DNA from: Pinus tabuliformis
Taxonomy: Eukaryota; Streptophyta; Pinopsida; Pinales; Pinaceae
Length of the DNA: 64,000 nucleotides
NCBI GenBank assembly: GCA_031772625.1
Contig: CM062807.1
Location: 1,153,179,007 to 1,153,243,006, forward strand
Direction of reading: 5' to 3'
The notes under the pieces were generated by a model. The model was not told the origin of the DNA, ran no database searches, and was given only the letters and a program-made list of their open reading frames with translations. The translations under genes were made by a program, and so were the position numbers. Positions within the stretch are counted from its first letter, which is position 1. Each line of letters begins with the position of its first letter. Positions 44,400-55,139 of this stretch are shown piece after piece.

Positions 44400-45053
44400 A
44401 GTAAACCCAAGACTAGTCCTAGGTCACCAACTATCAAAGTTTTCACTTGGAACCAAGTTAGTTCCGTTTACCCATGGTGAAAGTGAACTCTCTAGAACAC
44501 TTGTACTTGAGCTTGTGCTCATACTATCATGTCCTTGATTTTGTTGTTCTACATTTGGAGCTTATGTTGGTTTTTCATTATGATCAACTACTACGGGAAA
44601 ATATTTAGAACTCTGATATACCTTGTCCTCCATGAATCAGACATCTCTCCTAACAAACATCCTCCTCATCCCTGGAATAAATATTAGGTATTCCTTTGAA
44701 GTCTCGTTATGCCTGACAAGGTACCCCTTCTCTACAATCTTATCCACTTTGGAATGCGTTTCTCCTAGAATGTGACAATAAACCATGTAGCCAAATATCA
44801 TAAGGTGGACGACATCTCTATTTTTTCATGTAAACGTTTCCTTGGGTGTCATCTTTCCCAATGCCTTATGTGGGACCCTGTTATGAATATACACCGCAGT
44901 ACTGAATGCTTCTGCCCATAAGTATCTTGGCATATCCTGGTCATACTGCATGGCCCTCGTTGGCTCTGATATGGCATGGTTATTTCTCTCAGTGTTAGAG
45001 TGTTTTCTTCTCAATGATGTACGAAAAGACCCACTTAATATCGTGGATGACAA
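44400..45053 (-). pseudogene. Copia integrase C-terminal fragment of remnant C
   Basis: The minus strand reads AISEPTRAMQYDQDMPRYLW and YIHNRVPHKALGKMTP, standard copia integrase sequence. Then in other frames it reads FGYMVYCHILGETHSKVDK and KGYLVRHNETSKEYLIF, up to the linker before RT. RT and RNase H are missing: the linker leads directly to the 3' end region. It is therefore an internally deleted, dead copy, cut at its 5' side by the gypsy-type LTR near 45060. Confidence 0.75.
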
Positions 45054-45069
45054 ACGATCTCAACAATAG

Positions 45070-46022
45070 AAATGACTACTAAACACTGTAGATTTGCAGC
45101 TATTGATAGAAACAAAACCTGCCAAAATCCTTATCTATGTTGCAATCATAGTTAAATAGTAAAATGAAGAGTAATAACCCTAAAACATCCAATGGAAACC
45201 AGATTTGTAAAGAATGATTTTATTATAACACATGTGAAGGGAACAAATATATGTTACCAGTCCCCCTCTATGGGATGGGTTCTTGGCAATCCTCAAATGC
45301 TTTCAACTTCTGTAGAGTCTCTCTCCTCTATAATGCATAAACCCAGCAAAAATATGGTGTGCGACAATGAAAATAATCAGAGTTACAACAGTGAGTGCAA
45401 CAATGAAAATAATCAAAAGTGAATAATGAATGGAAAAACCTCCTATTTATAACAAAATATTGAGTTATCCTCGAATAATGAGCAATAATAAAATATTATT
45501 GATCCCATTCTTGGAATTACCACTTGGAATATTTTATTATATTTGTTTAGGAGGGAAAAAGCATTTAAACTTTTATTTAGAAATAATAAATCAATAAATG
45601 ATTTATTTAATATCTCAAGGAATTAGTTAAGGAATAATAAACAAATAAGGATTTATTTAATTATTCCTAATGGATTTAGTCAAATTTTACAAAGAATAAT
45701 AATTAATTAGTCATTATTTAATTATTCTTAGAGAAAAATAAGATAAATCATGATTTATCTGTTTATTTTATGATTGGGTCAAATTTGACAAGGAATAGTA
45801 ATAAAAAAGTGGTTAAATTAATTATTCCTAGAATAAAATCAAATAAATAATGATTTATTTAATTATTGTTCATGGGTTTAACTATAAATTATTTAATAAA
45901 GGTGGTTTATTAGATAATTTCTCACAATGAAAGCAATTTTACTAGGGTAAAATTGGCTTTACATGGTATACTTCAGTTCATCTAGTAAATTAGGCTAGAT
46001 GGTCAATTTTTTGGTGATAACA
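45070..46022 (-). repeat. 3' LTR of the minus-strand gag/protease/RNase H element
   Basis: The LTR starts TGTTATCACC on the minus strand, directly after the purine tract. The other end is near 45060-45090 but not sharply defined. A TATA box reads TATAAATAGGA (plus 45442-45452). Upstream of it (45480-45900) is an AT-rich array with at least four diverged copies around 'atttatttaattattcc'. Confidence 0.65.
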
Positions 46023-46036
46023 GATTGCCCCCCAAC
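46023..46036 (-). other. Polypurine tract of the minus-strand element
   Basis: The element strand reads GTTGGGGGGCAATC and is followed by the LTR start TGTTATCACC. Confidence 0.75.
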
Positions 46037-48063
46037 ATACAAGTGTTAGGAGCAAAACGTATGACCGAAGTACATTGTAAAAACACAATCACTTAGACAA
46101 CACAGGGGAGTCAAGGAGAGAGACAAAGAGACCAATTAAGTTGAAGCTGAGAGAGGATAGTGACAGAGGGGGCAAGACTAATGCAAGTCTCCTTTTTTGT
46201 TGTGGTACCAAACCTCAATGAGGCGGGGAGGCATACCCATACCCACCGAGATAACTTAGTACAAAAATAATGGTTCGCCTAGAAACATGAATTGAGCAAT
46301 AAAGTACATGTTGAATGGTACATGACACACTGCATATTAGAGCCAGAAAACAATACAATGTGTCCCATATACATAATGCACCTGGTAAAAACATGAGCCA
46401 GGACTGAATACAATAATATCTGAGTACATGAGATACAAATCCCCTTCCATCAAGAAATGGGTGGGAGAGAGGGTAGAACAACCGAAGAATCCCTGCTGAA
46501 CAGGGAAGGGATCTGCAAAAATGAACAGATCATATGAAGGAGACGTGCATGCTATGGTCACTGCGATCAGTAGGAACTGAACCCATCAACTCTGTGGAAC
46601 TGCATCTAAGGCTGTAGAATAGTAGGTATGCATCTGATCATGTGGGGGGCTACCTAAAGGGCCACCCCCTCATGAGGTCTGAAACATCTCACACACACCC
46701 GTGAATCACTGGTATAGTCTGCTACATCATTGGACCATCAAGTGTATGGATCACGAACATGAAACGATCAAGTCAAACGGAAATAATGGAACCCTCTGCT
46801 CGATCTAAGGCATTGAACAAGAATGGAAGCTAGAACCGAGTGACACCAAGGATAATGGGGAAAAGAGGACTGAGGAACAAACATACAACTTCCCTTGTCA
46901 GAGCATAAAGTGCATGGTTGACCTGGTAGCAACTGACTCAACTCCAGAGGAGATGGGGACAGTATGACTAGAGGCCAAAATGGGCGACACGAGATGAATG
47001 ATATGAAAATATGGATGGAATACTATGACATGATATAATGGGACATGAAATAGACTCCAAGAATGCAAGGGTGACTCATCGCAAATGCTCTGAACAAGGG
47101 TGACTCGATGACATTGCCACACAGACTAGGCCCGGTGGGGACCATGAAAACATGAGTAAATTATGGTTACTCATGACGAAAATTGTCATATGGTACGACA
47201 AGTGTTGAGAGGAGGTGGACCTCAAAGTACAAGTGTCACTTTATGATGAAATTCGATTTTGAGAGGCGACGAAGTGACCCTTCTTGGAAAAAAGGCTTCC
47301 TTGTGAAGTGTTAAATCATCAAAAAATGAGGAAGACCCATTATAGAGCTCGGTGAGAGGTTTCCAACGGTGTTGACGGTTTGTCAAACTGAGCTACCAAG
47401 ATCGCAGTAGATAAACCAACCATCGTAATCAGGGTCTATGACTTTCAGGCAAGTGGCCTTACTTGTCAAACATGGCCTTAATGATTCTTGGAACGATGGT
47501 TCCTGGTGAGGAATTAAGGGGAGAGGAAAATGAGAATGAACTACTAAAGGAGGTCTAAAATCATCCTCAACCACTAAGTCAAACATGGGGACTATGTGGA
47601 CATAAAGTAGAATATTTGAAGATATGGTATCAAACATCTACCATATGCGATGTGCATATGGCTCGTCGGAGAAGGTAGGACAAACTATCCAAAGAATGGG
47701 AGGATAATTGACCATACCTAGATCTAGTGGGGTATAGGCCGAGACTTAATTGAGAATATGCTCAGGGAAAAACCATCATGCCCCCAAGCATGGGATGTTG
47801 ATATGGTATGCAAAGGTGGAAATGGTGCCCCCTAGCAGGAGGAGTTTGTGGAGCGCAATTGTGTTTCGAGTGCTCGAAAAAGGGATTCAAGCATTTCGGC
47901 CCAACTTGACACGAGATCCTTCAAAGGAGATGTAGGGGCCTATGTGCCCCTCGGTATGATATGGGCGTACTGGATGTATTTAGAGCTATGGCTCCAAACA
48001 CTTTTATGATACATAATATGATTATGCATTTTATATGACGATGATGGTTCACCATTTGTGTGG
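46037..48063 (-). other. 3' non-coding region of the minus-strand element
   Basis: About 2 kb between RNase H and the purine tract. No integrase motif was found on either strand. Minus-strand open frames of 60-90 codons (for example 47383-47637) show no recognisable pattern. Confidence 0.45.
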
Positions 48064-48501
48064 TTATCTTTTGTGGTATACATGTGATAAATGCCAATCT
48101 AGAATGTTGTTTGCAATGGTATCTACATAGTGATTTTGGGCTCTAGTTACATGACTGAATGTAATGGTTTCAAATTCACGTACTAATAACTTCACTCGCA
48201 GATATTTTCTAAATAGAACTTGGTTATGCACATGATACACACCATTCAATTGCATGACAAGTAGCAAGGAATCTAAACGAACATGAAGATGAAGGATGCG
48301 AAGAGCGAGGGCATCGACTAACAAACTTATCACTGCATCATATTCGACCTCATTATTGGTGGCAGATCTAATGCACACGCCATTTGAAAGGACTAACGTA
48401 TTCAAGGGGGTAAAAATGGCCCAGCTTGTCGAGGCTAGATTCCGGGAGCAATGACTTGCACCATCGGCATGGCCGATATACAATGTGGATGATGGATCCA
48501 T
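48064..48501 (-). CDS. RNase H domain of the minus-strand element (additional, RVT_3 type)
   Basis: The frame of 145 codons has all acidic positions of the archaeal-type RNase H seen as an extra domain in Tat-lineage gypsy elements: IGHADGASH (Asp), TNNEVEYDAVISLL (Glu), VRLDSLLLVMQLNG (Asp) and RAQNHYVDTIANN (Asp). It would degrade RNA in RNA:DNA hybrids. No RT precedes it, which is unusual, because this domain normally follows RT and the RT-linked RNase H. The frame is open over the whole domain. Confidence 0.75.
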   Translation of the reverse strand: MDPSSTLYIGHADGASHCSRNLASTSWAIFTPLNTLVLSNGVCIRSATNNEVEYDAVISLLVDALALRILHLHVRLDSLLLVMQLNGVYHVHNQVLFRKYLRVKLLVREFETITFSHVTRAQNHYVDTIANNILDWHLSHVYHKR

Positions 48502-48900
48502 CTGAAAGGTGCAAAAGCAAAAGGATGAGAAGATGAAATCTACCTAACATCATGGAAGAAATAAAGACACGCAAATCAAAAGGGATGTGTTGTGAGCAAC
48601 ATTTCTGGAGGTAGAGCGCATTGGGAGAATTAAGAAGAAGATAACTTTCAAAATCCTCATGAAGGAATACCCCCTTACTCAAGTGTAGGCGTAATCAGGG
48701 GTAGACATAGCTTCCATGGGGTCCTCATCAGGCTGGCAGATGCGCAGATGGGAGGAAGGTTGACTACATGATGTGGTGACATTACCTGGTGCATCAACCG
48801 GAGGAATAATGTTCACATACGCATCGTCTTCGATGGCAGACGACGGGCTAGTAGACGTAGGGTCTACTGATGTTGAGACCTCAGCTTCTGTTGAAAAAGG

Positions 48901-49870
48901 TTAGATAGAAATGCGCGCATCAACCTCAGGAAGGTTTTCCAACGAGGAACTCAAGGATGACGACAGGTAAAGAATGGGGCCTATGTTGTCTGTCATCTCG
49001 ACATCGGGGGAGGGGATCACAATAGAGGGGCCAGAGTTTCCATGTTCTGGTTGACTAATGGTACCAAAATTCATGGGTAGAGGAGTAGATGATCCACTAC
49101 GAGTGGCCTCGTATTCACGAATCTCCCTAAGAAAATCGCGAAATTCATTAAGACAAGGGAAACGATGGGAATAGTGACCATGATGATCACACAGGGCACA
49201 AGGGTGGTTTGTGCGCAGCATTTTGGGTTTCTTGGGTGGACTCGGCAAGTTAACATGGACATTTGGGATATTTGACTCAGGGAACGCTTCATGAACCAAA
49301 TGTTTGAGTTGAGGAAGTTCGGGACAATTTTTGGTGGCATGTCCAACAACTTCACACAAAGTGCACGAATTTGGGGCCTTAGGGGTTGGAAGAGCTTGGG
49401 GAGCCTTTTCCTTTGAATCTTTCTTTTTGGCTTTGCCCCCTGGCCAACTCCTTTCACAAGAGGAGTTGGTTCTTGTTGAGGTGGTGATGGAACTGAAGCA
49501 ACGGTAGGGGTCATGGGGACCGGTTGAACTAGGGTCAAAGAGTGATATGGTCTTGGCTAACCAGGTGAAATGTTTGCAAGGGGATCGATGTACCATACTG
49601 GGATCCCAAGATTTATGTTAGGAAGGTAAAGCGAAGCCATGACAGGTACAGAAAAAAAATTCCTGAAGGGGGGAATAAGAAAGGTATCTGGCCGGCGGGA
49701 TAACATCCCAGCGGAATAGCTCCTGGATGGTTGAGACCTGGAGGAACAGTTCCTAGAGGGAACATAGGAGAGGCACCCATAAACGGAGGAGGTCCCGAGG
49801 GAGTGGGTCCAGAGGGTTCAGCTGGAAGAGCAACAGCAGGATGTTGAGGAGCTGGTTGTTGATCAGGTGT
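48901..49870 (-). pseudogene. Second zinc-knuckle, Pro-rich Gag-like protein of the minus-strand element
   Basis: The minus strand from about 49870 encodes a Pro/Gly-rich start (PPFMGASPMFPLGTVPPGL), then after breaks a Lys-rich stretch and two zinc-knuckle-like boxes, CTLCEVVGHATKNC and CALCDHHGHYSHRFPC (one extra residue before the last Cys). A Ser-rich acidic tail follows. Its layout (Pro-rich, 'MASLYLPNINLGIPVW', basic cluster, two knuckles) matches the Gag-like proteins at 13021-13800 and 54109-54864, so it is the same family. It lies downstream of the protease here, unlike in element A. Confidence 0.6.
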
Positions 49871-49876
49871 AACGGA

Positions 49877-50578
49877 CTACTTAAGGGAAAACCGTGACGC
49901 TTGTAACATGCAAAAACTCATGGAAATAGGTCCAGAAATAGGAAGGGGAGGATCAGGGAAGACACCTAACAATGAGGAATCTTTATAGACTCCATGTGAG
50001 ACACTAATACAAGGAGTGGACAATTGTTTATCAGATACCGACGAGATGATGGACTCGGGGGAGGTCACGGACGTCGACTCGTAGTAAGTCAACTTATCAA
50101 TGGTAACGATCTTCCCTTCATGGGGGAAGCACATCTTGCGGAACACCACAAATGCGACAATTGACATGGCATATGTGTAACTACGACCTAAGAGGATATT
50201 GTAATCCAAAGGGGCATCGATGACTTCGATATCGACATGGACAGTCTTTCCCGCAAGAGTCACTGGACAATTGTGGTACATGTCAAGGGGCTAGGAGGAG
50301 TGTCCATCCCAAGCACGCAAGGTGATGGTGGAGGGGGACAACTCGGGTGACTTGAGTTGTTTCCAAACAGTAGCAGACATCACACAGGTGGATGCGCCTT
50401 CATCAATAATGCATATGGAGATGATGGCATTACAGACTCTAACTGGTATCTGGAAAGCAACAGATGAAGGTAATGGAGGGTGCTCTAATGTATCAACCAC
50501 GAAGACAATAAAACGATCATCGGAACGGTCCACTACACCCATGGTATTTAGTAGAGCTTTCTTTTGGGAAGGGCACAA
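49877..50578 (-). pseudogene. Retropepsin-like protease with a D-E-G active site
   Basis: Two frames cover the domain. 50291-50578 has RFIVFVVDTLEHPPLP and the active-site strand CIIDEGASTCVMSATVW, and 49877-50281 has YHNCPVTLAGKTVHVD, DAPLDYNILLGRSYTYAM and KMCFPHEGKIVTID. A stop at about 50290 separates them. The order matches plant gypsy proteases of the type D-x-G, then LLGRPW, then a conserved basic end. The usual Ser/Thr (or Asn) after Asp is Glu. A C-terminal linker of low complexity follows. Confidence 0.7.
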
Positions 50579-50729
50579 CTGGAGGACCTCCAGTGTCTAC
50601 ATGGCGGTAGGTGATTGCGCCAAGTCATCTAATACACTGTATGTATGGGCAACTCTTTTTAGAAGCCTCATTACGGTGCAATGGTCCCTTTGGAATCTTG
50701 GGAATGGCCTCAAATTTGGGTTGAGGGAT

Positions 50730-51131
50730 CTATAAAGGACCATTTGGTGTCGTAAGAGGCTCAGCGGACACTTTGGTTTGGGACTCAGCAGCGAACGAAA
50801 TGGAGGGCCTTTCATATTGACGTGACCGAGTTTGGAGGTTGATATTGGAGGGGTTAACCTCATCAGAGTTCATCATCAAGATCTGGTAGTCACCGGGACC
50901 AGAAGGTTGGGGGAGGTGGGCTGCTTGACCTAGCTGGGGTTGAGCAGCAACAAATCCTTGCTGAGGGAAAGGATTTGTGAGCATGGCCAGTTGAGGTGGT
51001 GCAGAATTCTGAGGCAGTTGTTGGCCTCGAGAAGCTACTTGAGCTTCCCACATTTGGTGCATCTGGGGTAAGAGGGGACACTCATGTGTATAGTGGCCAT
51101 GTACACCACAACATGCACAAGGCTTGTTCAT
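50730..51131 (-). CDS. Gag zinc-knuckle segment
   Basis: The frame starts MNKPCACCGVHGHYTHECPL, a complete CCHC zinc knuckle, followed by Gln/Pro-rich sequence and SGPGDYQILMMNSDEVNPSN. It continues the gag from 52325 after frame breaks and leads to the protease. Confidence 0.65.
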   Translation of the reverse strand: MNKPCACCGVHGHYTHECPLLPQMHQMWEAQVASRGQQLPQNSAPPQLAMLTNPFPQQGFVAAQPQLGQAAHLPQPSGPGDYQILMMNSDEVNPSNINLQTRSRQYERPSISFAAESQTKVSAEPLTTPNGPL

Positions 51132-51305
51132 ACGAATAGCCTTGTTTTTCTTGGGTTGGCCGCCCTGTTGTTGGTTGTTGGTGTTAGGCTAGTTCCCCTG
51201 GGGTTCACTAGGCTGGTTACCTTGGTTACCCTTGTTACCCTTCCCCTTATTCTTTTTCTTTGAATTTTTGGGATTGGTATCACTCTACTGCATAAACACT
51301 TGACC

Positions 51306-51653
51306 CTAAGGGGGTGGTGGTTGTTGGGGCTGAGGATGCATGGGAGGTTGCGGCGCTAATGCTTGAGGGGATGGAGCGCTAGGTTGTGCATAAGAAGGAG
51401 CAACAGTTTGGTAGATGGGTTGGGGCCCTGGAAACATGTTGCTAGCAGGAGGGGCATAAATGTTGGAGGAACTGGTGCCCCCCTGCGGGTAGCCATAACT
51501 CTGTTGAGAATATGGCAAAGAGTGTGAAATGGATCCAATGATACCGTCGACAGCGTGAGATGCCCCTAGTGCATTAGCACTGCCAGGACAAGGGAGGTCT
51601 GGAATAATAGTATAGACATAACCTGATTGAGCATAAATCAGATCATATCTCAA
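51306..51653 (-). CDS. Pro/Gln/Tyr-rich central part of gag
   Basis: Low-complexity frame (SYGYPQGGTSSSNIYAPP, QPPMHPQPQQPPPP) between the Gag core and the zinc knuckle, which is its expected place. No fold can be inferred. Confidence 0.5.
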   Translation of the reverse strand: MRYDLIYAQSGYVYTIIPDLPCPGSANALGASHAVDGIIGSISHSLPYSQQSYGYPQGGTSSSNIYAPPASNMFPGPQPIYQTVAPSYAQPSAPSPQALAPQPPMHPQPQQPPPP

Positions 51654-51680
51654 AGCGGTCTGGAGAGCTTCTTCCTCAGT

Positions 51681-52325
51681 CTAAGGAAAATGGGACGCGA
51701 CATCTTTCCCGATGGGGGATAAAAGGCTCTTGAGAAACCAATCTAGATAAACACGGTCTTCAAAAGGCAGGGCACAACATGTGCTCCTCCTTCGACGCCA
51801 CTCTTGAACATGGTCAGAAAGGCGAGTAGTGGAGGATTGACGGAATGTGGTCAAAAGCTCAGTACCAGTGTCATACCGGAGAGGTAACTGGAAATATGAT
51901 AAGAACACTTTAGCAAGCGTCGCGAAAACGAAATGAGAGGCGGAGGGCTGGTCTACATACCATTTTGCAGCGTCTCCAATGAGCGTGTGTTGGAAGAGCC
52001 GAAGACAAATGGAGTCATCGGTTATGGAGTTAGACAAACAAAACATGTGAAAGGATCAGAAATGGTTGGTAGCATCCTCTCCAGCAATACCCTCAAACTT
52101 TGGGATGTCTAAAGGAAGCTTAGTCGGCATAGAGGGCCAACCATCATCATGGTGTATGGGGTCGTTTTTCAACTAGTTAAGATCCGGTAGACTTAACCCA
52201 GCCATAAAAGGGACCATGCGGGTTGCCGGAATGGTTCCTAAGACTGTTCTGCCTTATGTGATTACCAGTGTAGAACCGGAGCCACCACCAAGTTGGGTCC
52301 CTGCACCAGTTGTGGGTCCAGACAT
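51681..52325 (-). pseudogene. gag: Gypsy-type Gag core of the minus-strand element
   Basis: The start is probably the ATG at 52323-52325 (context CACCATGTC), reading MSGPTTGAGTQLGGG, with a stop soon after. The recognisable Retrotrans_gag core lies at 51681-52046: SICLRLFQHTLIGDAAKWYV, FQLPLRYDTGTELLTTFRQ, DHVQEWRRRRS. Several breaks separate start and core, so it is a pseudogene. Upstream of the start is a leader that runs into sequence at 52420-52487 preceding an unrelated plus-strand LTR; no matching 5' LTR was found. Confidence 0.75.
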
Positions 52326-52829
52326 GGTGACGATATGCGGTGAAGGAGGCTTGAAATCAGGGTTGAGCTCAGCAAAGCAGAGCTCAGCAGATCAAAGCAG
52401 AGCATAGCAGTGCAGGGCACTGATGGCAGAGATAGTACAGTCGGACATATGGATCAACGGATGGATTTCTCCCTAGTTGAGAGGGAGTGTTAAAATTGGC
52501 AACTAGGGTCAAACTCCATGTGGGTCATCTTATTTATGGCAGCTGATATTTTTCTTGGAACCCTCTCATCGAGAGGTGTAGGATTGATCTAAATATCATC
52601 GGATTCCGATAAATATTCATGGAGTTATGAATTTATTTGCGTTATAAGACAATTCATCAAAGTCGGCCACCAACCAAATAAACCACACATGTGCTCAACA
52701 TTTTAGTATAAATAGAGGTGGCCTTCAAGTCATTTCAACACAATTGGGATCTTTTCCTCTCTCTACTTGTCTTTGGGTTTTAGTATGAGGAGAGATCCTA
52801 AGGAATAACGTTGCCCTAATCCAAGGGGA

Positions 52830-53170
52830 AGAAAGCCAGAACTGCCGGAAAAGCCGGAACTGCCGAAAAAGCTGGAACTGCTGGAAAAGTCAGAAAAGCC
52901 GAAACTGCGGGAAAAGCCAGAACTGCTGGAACTGCTGGAAAAGCTAGAAATGTCAGAAAAGCTGACACTGCCAGAAAATCCAGAAAATCCGAAACTGCCG
53001 GAAAAGCTGAAACTGCCGGAAAAGCCGAAACTACCGGAAAAGCCGAAATTGCCGGAAAATTTGGAACTGTCGGAAGCTGGAAAAGCCAAAAACTGAAAAA
53101 ATCGAAACTACCGGGAACAACCGGAACAACCGGAACTGCCAGAACTGTCGAGAACTACCAAAACAGTCGA
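52830..53170 (+). repeat. Minisatellite of GCCGGAAAAG/CTGCCGGAA units
   Basis: About 340 bp built from 'gccggaaaa' and 'ctgccgga' blocks in irregular order inside LTR 1. The minus-strand frame through it (GFSGSFGFSGSF) is produced by the repeat. Confidence 0.85.
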
Positions 53171-53254
53171 AGCATCTATCTCCAAAGGAGAGCAGCATGC
53201 AAGGGATAGCTAACTAACATTGGGACAGTTGTATGGTACTTAGCAGCAAATACA

Positions 53255-53350
53255 CCAAGCATGCAATGTTACAGCTAGCATGCAAGGGACAACTAGCATG
53301 CAACAACAAGCATGCTAAGGACAACAAGCATGCTAGGGACAACAAGCAAG
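53255..53350 (+). repeat. Short array of 'agcatgc' units
   Basis: Units such as 'acaacaagcatgctaagg' repeat about six times; 'gcagcatggtgcag' phrases follow to 53520. Confidence 0.7.
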
Positions 53351-54108
53351 CAAGGTGCAACCAACACATAGGTCAGGATGGCAACATGGTGCAGCAATGG
53401 CACATAATGCAGTACAGTGATGGGTACAGTCATGATTAATGAAGCGTGATGAGATGCAGCATAGTGATGATGGGTGCAGCATGGTGCAGTGCGGTGAGGT
53501 GCAGCATGATGACGAAATGTAGCACAACGATAGGTGAAGGAGTCACCATGGAGAATTATTTGAAGCAGCATGTCTTCAACTGATCTCATGTATCATCTTC
53601 TTAGAGATGATCTATGCTCTTATCTAGATAAGTCAAAGTGTTGACTTCTGTTGTAAACGTACTATCTCTCTCTCTCTCTACTGAACTATTGAAGAACATA
53701 TAAGAAGAATTGATCAAGGGTTTCCCCACATTGGGGTTTGTCCCTGGCTAGCGCCACATCTTGTGTCCTCTTGTCTTGGCTTGTCTTCTGTGATTTATGT
53801 TTATGTTCTATCTACAGTTTACTTTAATGCTAATGTGATTGCTAATCTGGAAAAGATATGGAGCTAACTGTGAAAATTGAAATAAATTGCTCTAAGCATA
53901 GAACATACCTAAAATTAACAACACAACATTCGAGGAGATTGCCTACCTATACGTAAATCCTTGGTTCTCTAAGGTGGTATATTGTAGTTCACAGTTGCTT
54001 GGTAAACCTTTTTCCTATTTATCCCTCTTTTGATCTATTTTTCTTGTTAATTTCTAAAATCAATTAATTGACCATAGAACAACATCCTCACCATGGAACA
54101 ACTCCTTA

Positions 54109-54864
54109 GTGGATCTTAGATTGATACTAATGGCAATAGTTCCCGAGTTTACCAATCAAGTAAACCCCTCTAACGGGAATCCTGGTCCTTTTCCTTCTTT
54201 TGGAAATATTGGTGCTCCTTATATGGCAATGTTGTCCCTTCCCGGATTTACCATTTCTTTGCCAGTTTGGTTGTTTTCAACCACTATGGTTTTGAATGTC
54301 CAAACTGCTTCTCAACCAAGTAGTCCTCCACCTGAACAAGTTGATCCTAATGTTGACCCTTTGTCGTCTTTACCTATTCGTTCTCCTTCCTCTTCTTCTT
54401 CTTCATCTGGTGAAAGCCTCAAAGTTGGTAACGAGGTGGATAAGAAGAAGAAGAAAAATAAGCAAAACGGCAACCAAGCAGCCATTGCTACCCATGAAAC
54501 TAGTATGGAGAAACCTTCCAACCAGCCCCGCAAAGTTAAATTCCCTTGCAAGTTATGTAAAGGTGATCACCTTCTAAGAGATTGTCCTGGTATTCCCAAG
54601 AAATTAGAAGTGTGGTCTATAGGCTCACATCAGCCTTTGTCATCACCTCTGGAGGTCATGTTGGTGATAAACCATCACCTGGTGATAGTAAGGTCCATTG
54701 GAAAAAGGGTTAAGTCAAATTTCCTTGTAACTTATGTGAAGGGAATCATCCTAATCAACTTTGTCCTTATATGGACGAAGACTCAAAAGTTTTGGAAAAC
54801 CATACAACTTCTCAGCCATGACTTCCAACTGGATACCGGAAGCTTTCTCCCAATCTTCCACTAG
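54109..54864 (+). CDS. Pro-rich double zinc-knuckle Gag-like protein of element B
   Basis: The 251-codon frame has a Pro/Gly/Asn-rich start (NPSNGNPGPFPSFGNIGAPY), a hydrophobic segment (LSLPGFTISLPVWLF), a Ser run (SPSSSSSSSGES), a Lys cluster (KKKKKNKQNG) and a knuckle CKLCKGDHLLRDC. A second knuckle (CNLCEGNHPNQLC) follows near 54728-54770 after a one-base frame break, so the real gene ran further. Both have CX2CX3HX4C spacing rather than the standard CX2CX4HX4C. It is the best copy of the family seen at 13021 and 48901. The protease expected next is missing because sequence changes to copia remnants near 55115. Confidence 0.65.
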   Translation: MDLRLILMAIVPEFTNQVNPSNGNPGPFPSFGNIGAPYMAMLSLPGFTISLPVWLFSTTMVLNVQTASQPSSPPPEQVDPNVDPLSSLPIRSPSSSSSSSGESLKVGNEVDKKKKKNKQNGNQAAIATHETSMEKPSNQPRKVKFPCKLCKGDHLLRDCPGIPKKLEVWSIGSHQPLSSPLEVMLVINHHLVIVRSIGKRVKSNFLVTYVKGIILINFVLIWTKTQKFWKTIQLLSHDFQLDTGSFLPIFH

Positions 54865-55139
54865 TTAATGAAGTGATTGATCAAAATATGAATCCAATCA
54901 ATCCCACTCTCTCTGAACGTGAATCCCATGAGTTTGTTCCCGACCATTCATTGGTTGAGAAAATGGTTTGACTCGATTCCACCTTCAGTTGATCGTACCT
55001 TTCCCGTAGAGAGTCAAATTCATATCGCTCAGGTTCTTCTCATTTCTGTAGGTTCCACTAAACTTGGGGGAAATCCTTTTGTTCCCATCTGGTATGCCCC
55101 CGTTGACAAGTAAATCTAGGATGATGTGTCGAAACAAAC

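Larger units (their letters stand above)
52488..53920 (+). repeat. LTR-like sequence 1 (TGTTAAAATTGGCAAC family)
   Basis: It starts tgttaaaattgg directly after a purine tract (gttgagagggag), has a TATA box (tataaata, 52707-52714), contains minisatellite-like stretches, and ends near 'aaaattaaca' before the gag leader of element B. The purine tract in front means it is, or derives from, a 3' LTR. It is a diverged relative of 56943 onward. Confidence 0.6.

Noticed and set aside
52763..53089. Gly/Ser/Phe-rich 108-codon minus-strand frame
   Set aside because: It is a translation of the GCCGGAAAAG minisatellite and has no independent coding evidence.
53293..53589. Cys/His-rich open frames on the minus strand
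   Set aside because: They run through 'agcatgc' and 'gcagcatgg' repeats; composition follows from the repeats.
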